Source: an archaeon (lineage in GTDB: Archaea; Methanobacteriota; Methanobacteria; Methanobacteriales; Methanobacteriaceae). Taken from it: a stretch of 6,445 nucleotides of DNA. A model generated the notes under the pieces. The model saw only the letters and a list, made by a program, of their open reading frames with translations, did no database searches and had not been told where the DNA came from. The stretch covers positions 1 to 6,445 of the forward strand of contig JAKSUF010000082.1 of NCBI GenBank assembly GCA_024409145.1. The letters run 5' to 3'. Positions 1-4,517 of the stretch are shown here, piece after piece. The position numbers were made by a program, and so were the translations under genes. Position 1 is the first letter of the stretch; each line of letters opens with the position of its first letter.

Positions 1-140
1 AAATAAATATAAACCAAACACAAAAAAATAAAAAAATATAATAAGTAAAAAAGTAAAAAATAAAAAAATAGAAAAAGAGAATTAATAAACTAACTAATTA
101 TCTTAATCAATCTTAATAAAAAAAATAGAAAAAGAGAATT
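1..140 (-). terminator. T-rich termination region of ilvD (duplicated)
   Basis: On the minus strand, the sequence just after the ilvD stop codon holds successive runs of five to seven T, once in each 45-bp repeat copy and again at about 1-60. Archaeal RNA polymerase terminates at such oligo-T tracts without needing a hairpin, and I see no strong stem here. Termination is inferred from composition and position. No other gene is visible in positions 1-154. Confidence 0.55.
62..106. repeat. 45-bp perfect direct repeat, copy 1 (downstream of ilvD)
   Basis: Positions 62-106 are identical, base for base, to 119-163, an offset of 57 bases. The 12 bases between the copies (107-118) are different sequence. 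Read on the minus strand, the direction of ilvD transcription, the copy contains a T-rich run of the kind that ends archaeal transcripts. It also contains a relic of the last two ilvD codons and the stop codon. Confidence 0.95.
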
Positions 141-163
141 AATAAACTAACTAATTATCTTAA
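119..163. repeat. 45-bp perfect direct repeat, copy 2 (overlaps ilvD 3' end)
   Basis: This is the partner of 62-106. Its right end (155-163) is the ilvD stop codon and the last two sense codons (Leu-Arg). This copy is therefore in the native position, and the outer copy looks like a duplication of the gene end plus its T-rich downstream region. Confidence 0.95.
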
Positions 164-1810
164 AATAGCACCTTTATCTGCAGAAGAAACAGAACGTCTA
201 TAAATATTTAACCAACCTTTTACATTAGATTCAGGTAAGTCTGCATTAGCTATCCTTTCTTTTAATTCTTCATCAGATAATTCCACATTAATACTTCTAT
301 TTTTAATATCAATTTCAATAATATCTCCATTTTCTAAACCTGCTAATGGACCGCCACTTGCAGCTTCAGGAGAAACATGTCCAATACATGGACCTCTTGT
401 TCCACCAGAGAATCTTCCATCAGTAATAAGACCTACATCTTTAATACCCATACCTGCAATAGCAGAAGTTGGATTAAGCATTTCCCTCATACCAGGACCT
501 CCTCTTGGACCTTCGCATCTTATTACAAGAATATCCCCTTCATTAATCTCATGATTGAAAATAGCTTCAACAGCGTCTTCTTCACTATTATACACTTTAG
601 CAGGACCTTTAAGATGCATTAATTCTTCTGGAACAGCACCTTGTTTTACAATAGATCCATCTGGAGCAAGATTACCTTTAAGAACAGCTAATCCTCCTTC
701 AGAATGAATAGGTTCTTCCATAGAATGGATAACTTCACGATTAATATCATCAACATCAGAAATAATATCTGATAATGATTTACCAGTACAATTCATTACA
801 TCAGTATTTAATTTAGATTCAATAGTTTTTAAAACTGCAGGAATTCCACCCGCATTATCTAAATCAAACATAGTATCTTCACCTGCAGGTGATAAAAGTG
901 CAATATGAGGGACTTCTTTAGAAATTTTATCAAATAAATCTAAATCAACATTAACACCTTTTTCTTCAAGTTCATAAGCAATAGCTGGAATATGAAGAGC
1001 AGTATTACTTGAACCACCAAGTGCCATATCCATTGCAATTGCATTTTCAAATGCTTCTTGAGTCATAATATCAGAAGGTTTTAAGTCTTCATTAACCATT
1101 TCTACGATTCTTTTACCAGTAGACTTAGCTAATTTTACTTTATCAACACTTAATGCAAGAGTAGTTGCACATTTTGGTAAACTCATACCTAAAGTTTCAG
1201 TTACACAAGCCATTGTATTTGCAGTAAATAATCCAGAACAACTTCCAGCACCTGGACAAGCAGAACACTCAAGAGAGTATAATTCTTCTTCAGTCATTTG
1301 TCCAGAAGATAATTTACCAACAGCTTCATAAACAGTGATTAAATCAGCATTTTTTCCTTCAAAAGACCCTGGTTTCATTGGTCCTCCAGTTAAAACAATA
1401 GATGGAATATCTAATCTTGCAGCAGCCATTAACATTCCAGGAACTACTTTATCACAACTTGGCATTAATACAAGACCATCAAAACTATGTCCTTTAGCCA
1501 TACTTTCAACAGTACTAACAACAATTTCACGAGATGCAAGAGAATATTTCATTCCTTCATGATTCATAGCTATTCCATCACAAATAGCCATTGTATTAAA
1601 TTCAAAAGGAATACCTCCAGCAGCACGAATACCTTCTTTAACATATTCAACTAATTCACGAAGATGAATATGACCCGGTACAATTTCTGTAAAACTGTTT
1701 GCTATACCAATAAATGGTTTATCAAAATCCTCATCTTCAAGACCACAAGCACGTAATAAAGATCTATGAGGAGCTCTTTGAATTCCTTTTTTAACATTAT
1801 CACTATTCAT
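155..1810 (-). CDS. ilvD: Dihydroxy-acid dehydratase (IlvD)
   Basis: A cytoplasmic iron-sulfur enzyme that dehydrates 2,3-dihydroxyisovalerate and 2,3-dihydroxy-3-methylvalerate to the 2-keto acids that precede valine, leucine and isoleucine (EC 4.2.1.9). The 551-residue product has normal length and is intact. Visible signatures are APHRSLLRACG (13-23), CDGIAMNHEGM (77-87), PSCDK (117-121, with cluster Cys119, metal-binding Asp120 and the Lys that is carbamylated in the family), ACPGAGSCSG (184-193, with cluster Cys191) and GRFSGGTRGP (466-475). The first cluster cysteine of plant and mycobacterial [2Fe-2S] enzymes is replaced (NSF, 38-40), as in the E. coli [4Fe-4S] enzyme. An in-frame GTG lies nine bases upstream (1819), but ATG 1810 gives the usual MNSDNVKKG N-terminus. 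It stands alone, separated from cofH by 365 bases, and no other ilv or leu gene is in view. The last two codons and stop are part of a 45-bp duplication. Confidence 0.97.
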   Translation of the reverse strand: MNSDNVKKGIQRAPHRSLLRACGLEDEDFDKPFIGIANSFTEIVPGHIHLRELVEYVKEGIRAAGGIPFEFNTMAICDGIAMNHEGMKYSLASREIVVSTVESMAKGHSFDGLVLMPSCDKVVPGMLMAAARLDIPSIVLTGGPMKPGSFEGKNADLITVYEAVGKLSSGQMTEEELYSLECSACPGAGSCSGLFTANTMACVTETLGMSLPKCATTLALSVDKVKLAKSTGKRIVEMVNEDLKPSDIMTQEAFENAIAMDMALGGSSNTALHIPAIAYELEEKGVNVDLDLFDKISKEVPHIALLSPAGEDTMFDLDNAGGIPAVLKTIESKLNTDVMNCTGKSLSDIISDVDDINREVIHSMEEPIHSEGGLAVLKGNLAPDGSIVKQGAVPEELMHLKGPAKVYNSEEDAVEAIFNHEINEGDILVIRCEGPRGGPGMREMLNPTSAIAGMGIKDVGLITDGRFSGGTRGPCIGHVSPEAASGGPLAGLENGDIIEIDIKNRSINVELSDEELKERIANADLPESNVKGWLNIYRRSVSSADKGAILR

Positions 1811-1878
1811 AATAAACACAACCTTGAATTAGATTTAACATTATCTTTTTATCTAATCAAGTATCCTAAAAATATTGA

Positions 1879-1891
1879 TTTTTTATAAGTT
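1879..1891 (-). promoter_or_regulatory. Probable TATA box of ilvD
   Basis: On the minus strand, AACTTATAAAAAA lies about 70 bases before the ATG at 1810. An archaeal start site about 25 bases downstream would fall near 1855-1860 and leave a leader of roughly 45-50 bases. A weak AAGGTT ribosome-binding sequence lies at 1820-1825. The background is very AT-rich, so this is a position-based guess. Confidence 0.35.
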
Positions 1892-1960
1892 AATAATTTA
1901 TTTATTAAACTAGCTAAACTAAACCAAATTAGAATATAAATATAATATTACTGGATTTAA

Positions 1961-1980
1961 ATATATTTTATAAAATATAT
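1961..1980. repeat. 20-bp perfect AT-only palindrome
   Basis: ATATATTTTA is followed directly by its exact reverse complement TAAAATATAT, with no spacer. It lies about 150 bases upstream of the ilvD start. It could be an operator, a bidirectional TATA-like element or chance in AT-rich DNA; nothing in the sequence decides between these. Confidence 0.6.
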
Positions 1981-2089
1981 AAACATATCTTGAAATTAAA
2001 CATACATGAAATGATAAAAAATAAAAATAAAGATTAAAATCATTTAAAAGCAATAGAATGAAACATACAATTTTAAAAAAATAAAAAAT

Positions 2090-2180
2090 TATAAAAAAAT
2101 TATAAAATAATACTACCAAGATTAAAAATAAAAACAAAAAATAAAAAAGAATTAATTAAAAGTTTAATAAAACTTTTAAT
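2090..2180 (-). terminator. cofH terminator: 11-bp hairpin plus T-rich tail
   Basis: Positions 2155-2165 pair perfectly with 2170-2180 around the loop AATA, giving an 11-bp stem made almost only of A and T with one G-C pair. The stem includes the cofH stop codon (2176-2178). On the minus strand it is followed by repeated T runs (TTCTTTTTTATTTTTT and more). This has the form of an intrinsic terminator, although in archaea the T tract alone may be enough. Confidence 0.75.
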
Positions 2181-3291
2181 AAATTGGATAAAACTCAGTA
2201 TAAGTAGAATTACGTTCAATAGGGTCTCTACCAATAGCTTCAACTATTTTTCCAAGATTAGCAATACTGGTATCTACTCCATCAGGAGCTCCAGAAGCTG
2301 CAGAGAGTTCATCTCCACCTAAAGTTCCACCTAAATCATTAGCTCCACACATAAGAGAAATTTGTGCAAATCTGAAACCCATTTTTACCCAAGATACTTG
2401 GATGTTTGGAATAATATCTCTAAACATTAATCTTGAAACAGCATAAAGTTTTAAATCTTCAATTCCAGTAGCACCTAAGTTTTCTTGACCTTCTAAAAAC
2501 ATAGGAGAATTTTCATGCATGAAAGTCATTGGAATGAATTCAGTGAATCCACCAGTGTCTAATTGAATATCTCTAAGAATTTCTAAATGTTTAACACGTT
2601 CTTCAATTGTTTCAACATGACCATACATCATAGTAGCAGAACCTTTAATTCCAACATTTTGAGCTACTTTAATTACATCAATCCATTCTTGAGTTGAAAC
2701 TTTCTCAGGACAAACAATTTCTCTAGAACGATCAGATAAAATTTCTGCTGCAGTACCAGGTAAAGTATCTAAACCTGCATCAGCAAGTCTAATAAATGCA
2801 TCTTCAAGAGAGATATTACTAACCTTAGCTGCCTCATAAACCATAGTAGGTGAGAAACCATGAATTAAAACATCTTTAAAATTAGATTTTAATAAAGTTA
2901 AAAGATGTTCATAATATTCAATATCAGCATCTTTAAGTACTCCTCCCATTAAAGTAAATTCACGAGCACCAGTTTCAACAGCATTATTTGCTTTTTCAAG
3001 GATTTCATCATCAGATAAGATATATGCATGATTATCTGTTTCATCGCAACCAAAAGCACAGAATCCACATCTAACAGTACAGATATTTGTAAAGTTAATA
3101 TTACAATTATTAATAAAAGTTACTTTATCTCCAACAATATCTTTACGTATAGAGTCTGCAGTTTTAAATAAATCAAAAAGTTCATGACCTTTAAGATTCA
3201 TCAAATAGTTAGCATCTTCAACAGAAATAGGTTCATCATAAGCACTATCTAAAATTTTACTAGTTTTTGAAGCACCAATTTTTTCATTCAT
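2176..3291 (-). CDS. cofH: CofH, FO synthase radical SAM subunit (aminouracil-tyrosine 4-hydroxyphenyl transferase)
   Basis: A cytoplasmic radical SAM enzyme that joins the 4-hydroxybenzyl part of tyrosine to 5-amino-6-ribitylaminouracil (EC 2.5.1.147). CofG then closes the ring to give FO, the deazaflavin core of coenzyme F420, the hydride carrier of methanogenesis. The 371-residue protein has the CofH-type cluster motif CTVRCGFC (71-78, CX3CX2C) preceded by NINFTNI. It also has GHVET (224-228), FTEFIPM (249-255), GANDLGGTLGG (316-326) and a C-terminal IGRDPIERNSTY segment. MqnC and MqnE are related, but the GHVE, FTEFIP and GANDLGGTL features and the archaeal setting favour CofH. The start at ATG 3291 has no ribosome-binding site, and a good TATA box lies about 27 bases upstream, so the mRNA is probably leaderless. 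No cofG is visible. Some methanogens carry CofH paralogues, so this may not be the only copy. Confidence 0.93.
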   Translation of the reverse strand: MNEKIGASKTSKILDSAYDEPISVEDANYLMNLKGHELFDLFKTADSIRKDIVGDKVTFINNCNINFTNICTVRCGFCAFGCDETDNHAYILSDDEILEKANNAVETGAREFTLMGGVLKDADIEYYEHLLTLLKSNFKDVLIHGFSPTMVYEAAKVSNISLEDAFIRLADAGLDTLPGTAAEILSDRSREIVCPEKVSTQEWIDVIKVAQNVGIKGSATMMYGHVETIEERVKHLEILRDIQLDTGGFTEFIPMTFMHENSPMFLEGQENLGATGIEDLKLYAVSRLMFRDIIPNIQVSWVKMGFRFAQISLMCGANDLGGTLGGDELSAASGAPDGVDTSIANLGKIVEAIGRDPIERNSTYTEFYPIY

Positions 3292-3312
3292 AATATTAGA
3301 TAATATAAAACA

Positions 3313-3332
3313 GAATATATATACTTTTTTGT
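3313..3332 (-). promoter_or_regulatory. cofH promoter: BRE plus TATA box, probably leaderless
   Basis: On the minus strand, ACAAAAAAG (a purine-rich BRE-like element) runs straight into GTATATATATTC. The TATA centre, near 3319, is about 27 bases upstream of the cofH ATG at 3291. Archaeal transcription starts at about this distance, so the first transcribed base would lie at or within a few bases of the start codon. The absence of any GGTGA-type site before the ATG fits. Confidence 0.65.
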
Positions 3333-3441
3333 ACTAAAAAGAACATTTTAACATTAAAAATAAAAAAGATTAAAAAATAAAGAATAAACTTATAATATTT
3401 CCTTATATAAATCAAATATATTATGAATAATTATATAGAAC

Positions 3442-3497
3442 CTAAAAAAAACTAAAAAAATATAAAACATACACCAAACTAAAAAAAACTAAAAAAA
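3442..3497 (-). terminator. Twin T-tract terminator after the barstar-like gene
   Basis: A 19-base unit (CT, eight A, CT, seven A on the plus strand) occurs twice without mismatch, at 3442-3460 and 3479-3497, 37 bases apart. On the minus strand each copy is two long T runs split by AG. They begin 20 bases after the inhibitor stop codon and precede the cofH promoter, so they probably insulate cofH from the RNase-inhibitor transcript. Confidence 0.6.
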
Positions 3498-3516
3498 GAA
3501 GATAAGAAGTGTATTT

Positions 3517-3753
3517 TTATTTAAAATTCAAATTTAGATAGGAATTTTCATTGTTTACATTTTTAAAAGTATTAAATAATTTATTATCTAACTCTTTTGA
3601 ATTAAATATGGTAATTTCACCTACCATTTCAGTTAAACAATCATATAATGCATCAAGATTTTCGCCATAATATTCAGGCAAATCAAGTTCTTTTTTTAAA
3701 TATGCATGAAAATTCTCACCCATATCCATAGCATCTAATTCAAATTTAGAAAT
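3517..3753 (-). CDS. Barstar-family ribonuclease inhibitor (probable ATT start)
   Basis: A predicted cytoplasmic inhibitor that would plug the active site of the neighbouring barnase-like RNase. The core FHAYLKKELDLPEYYGENLDALYDCL (shown here as 15-24, then LPEYYG at 25-30 and ENLDALYDCL at 31-40) is near-identical to Bacillus barstar helices 1-2. It includes equivalents of barnase-contacting Tyr29, Asp35 and Asp39; Trp38 is Tyr. The protein has 78 residues against about 90. A gap of about 10 falls at helix 3, and barstar Glu76 is Asn while Glu80 is kept. The first ATG (3729) would remove beta strand 1, the central strand of the barstar sheet. Eight in-frame codons upstream (SKFELDA) restore it. 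A strong GGGGTGAT site at 3757-3764 sits just before an in-frame ATT (3753), with no ATG, GTG or TTG in frame there, and a stop lies at 3775-3777. Use of ATT is inferred; a damaged start codon is the alternative. Confidence 0.85.
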   Translation of the reverse strand: MSKFELDAMDMGENFHAYLKKELDLPEYYGENLDALYDCLTEMVGEITIFNSKELDNKLFNTFKNVNNENSYLNLNFK

Positions 3754-3756
3754 TAT

Positions 3757-3764
3757 ATCACCCC
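3757..3764 (-). promoter_or_regulatory. Ribosome-binding site that fixes the barstar-like start upstream of the first ATG
   Basis: GGGGTGAT on the minus strand matches the methanogen anti-Shine-Dalgarno (complement GGAGGTGAT) at seven of eight bases. From the GGTGA core it is 4 bases to the ATT at 3753, close to the 5-base spacing of thrS, but 28 bases to the first ATG at 3729. It therefore supports initiation at ATT rather than at the ATG. Confidence 0.75.
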
Positions 3765-3826
3765 AACTGGTAAATCATTTAGTAAATCACAATAATGAAA
3801 TCATTAAGCAAATAACAAATAATAAA

Positions 3827-4288
3827 TTAATTATTTAACTTAGTAAAAGAACTATAATGATTACTAGTATAATAAATACCCTTATAATCCGTAGAGTAAA
3901 CTATTCTTTTTGCACCTCTTGTACTTTCACCTAAAGTATCAATATCACATTCTTTATAGGATTTATCGGTTGGTAAAATCTCTTGATTGTTTGTAAAAGT
4001 GTCTCCACCAATACACATACCTGGAAGATATTTCTCAATAGAACCACCATGCCAACCAATTCTATGAGCCTCAGATTTTGTAATATAATTTGAAGGTAAT
4101 TTATGATACTTTATTAAATATGTTCCAACATCTTCTACAGAGTCATAATGTCCATTTTCGTGAATAGCATTATTATCAGTTAAATTGATACCACTATCTT
4201 CATTTAAAGTAGAAAATCCAAAAAATCCAGAGATAGCTAAAGCAATAATGATAATAATAGCCATTATAGTTAATTTCATATTTTTCAA
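3827..4288 (-). CDS. Barnase-family ribonuclease with N-terminal export or anchor segment
   Basis: A predicted exported endoribonuclease of the barnase/binase (N1/T1, microbial RNase) family, which cuts single-stranded RNA, preferring guanosine. Of 153 residues, K2/K5 and a hydrophobic run at about 6-25 form a signal peptide or membrane anchor. A polar linker follows (about 26-47), then a barnase domain (about 48-151). YHKLPSNYITKSEA (61-74) and IGGDTF (93-98) match barnase closely. All catalytic equivalents are present: Lys71 (barnase K27), Glu113 (E73), Arg124 (R83), Arg128 (R87) and His144 (H102). In the base-recognition loop barnase R59-E60 reads Asn-Gln. Two cysteines, 92 and 114, are absent from barnase. 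A GTG at 4297 is part of the GTGAT ribosome site; TTG 4288 has the same spacing as thrS, and ATG 4279 is the alternative. The barstar-like gene follows after 73 bases with no clear terminator between, so the two are probably co-transcribed. Confidence 0.93.
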   Translation of the reverse strand: MKNMKLTIMAIIIIIALAISGFFGFSTLNEDSGINLTDNNAIHENGHYDSVEDVGTYLIKYHKLPSNYITKSEAHRIGWHGGSIEKYLPGMCIGGDTFTNNQEILPTDKSYKECDIDTLGESTRGAKRIVYSTDYKGIYYTSNHYSSFTKLNN

Positions 4289-4292
4289 AATA

Positions 4293-4297
4293 ATCAC
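4293..4297 (-). promoter_or_regulatory. GTGAT ribosome-binding site of the barnase-like gene
   Basis: GTGAT on the minus strand pairs with the methanogen anti-Shine-Dalgarno. Its GTGA core is 5 bases before TTG 4288, exactly the spacing between GTGA and ATG in thrS on the other strand. This argues that the GTG at 4297 is not a start codon. ATG 4279 would be 14 bases away, longer than usual. Confidence 0.55.
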
Positions 4298-4356
4298 TAT
4301 CTACTAGTTTATAAATTGAAGTAAATAAAAATAAAGTTTTAGAATAAAAATAGCTA

Positions 4357-4372
4357 TTATTATATAATATAA
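4357..4372 (-). promoter_or_regulatory. Candidate TATA box of the barnase-barstar unit
   Basis: A TATTATATAATA element on the minus strand about 75 bases before the RNase start would place transcription near 4335-4340, with a leader of about 50 bases that includes GTGAT. A second TTTATAAA at 4308-4315 would give an almost leaderless message beginning near ATG 4279. The AT-rich background makes both tentative. The first is preferred because it puts the ribosome site inside the mRNA. Confidence 0.35.
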
Positions 4373-4413
4373 AAAATAAAACTTAACATATTATTTTAAT
4401 TATAAAAATTTAT

Positions 4414-4424
4414 TAAAATATAAG
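4414..4424 (+). promoter_or_regulatory. Candidate TATA box of thrS
   Basis: TAAAATATAAG lies about 100 bases before the thrS ATG, which would give a leader of roughly 70 bases. Other AT-rich matches (around 4361-4376 and 4461-4472) cannot be excluded. The 229 bases between the RNase start and the thrS start must hold both divergent promoters. Confidence 0.25.
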
Positions 4425-4468
4425 ATATTAATTTTAATTTTATGACTTTAATTTTTAAAATTAAATAT

Positions 4469-4486
4469 TTTAAATCATGATTAAAA
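4469..4486. repeat. Imperfect 18-bp palindrome upstream of thrS
   Basis: A perfect 10-bp palindrome AATCATGATT (4473-4482) is flanked, after one mismatched pair, by TTT and AAA that also pair. It lies 32 bases before the thrS ATG, where a dimeric repressor could block initiation. Without relatives to compare, its function is unproven. Confidence 0.35.
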
Positions 4487-4506
4487 TTATCCTAATTAAT
4501 AAAAAC

Positions 4507-4512
4507 AGGTGA
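4507..4512 (+). promoter_or_regulatory. AGGTGA ribosome-binding site of thrS
   Basis: AGGTGA is followed by 5 bases and then ATG 4518. The GTG inside this site is in frame with the gene and could be mistaken for its start; it would add only three residues that the family lacks. Confidence 0.85.
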
Positions 4513-4517
4513 AAAAG

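Larger units (their letters stand above)
1811..2175. other. 365-bp AT-rich intergenic region, cofH 3' end to ilvD 5' end
   Basis: No credible gene is present. Read on the minus strand, the region holds, in order, the rest of the cofH terminator hairpin with a long T-rich tail (about 2000-2154), a 20-bp perfect AT palindrome (1961-1980), and the probable ilvD promoter and leader. An open frame of 72 codons (1919-2137, minus) encodes only Phe/Leu/Tyr/Ile-rich sequence. It is a by-product of T-rich DNA. Confidence 0.7.

Noticed and set aside
62..163. The 45-bp repeat as a small CRISPR array
   Set aside because: There are only two copies, the spacer is 12 bases, one copy is part of the ilvD coding sequence, and no cas gene is present.
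377..622. Small open frames opposite or overlapping ilvD (377-622 and 1335-1562, plus strand)
   Set aside because: They are shadows of the conserved ilvD frame, with no ribosome site or family resemblance.
1919..2137. Open frame of 72 codons on the minus strand between cofH and ilvD
   Set aside because: The product is almost entirely Phe, Leu, Tyr and Ile from T-rich terminator DNA, with no recognisable family and no ribosome-binding site seen.
3765..3826. TGATTTAC repeats (3770-3777 and 3782-3789, read on minus) between the RNase and inhibitor genes as a regulatory array
   Set aside because: There are only two exact 8-base copies in AT-rich DNA and a looser third. This is too weak to support a site.
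4509..4517. GTG at 4509 as the thrS start
   Set aside because: The GTG belongs to the AGGTGA ribosome-binding site, and the archaeal family begins with MRVLLIHSDY at ATG 4518.
4298..4517. A tRNA-like or T-box leader controlling thrS
   Set aside because: I found no specifier loop, no T-box consensus and no GC-containing stems. T-box control is a bacterial mechanism not expected here.
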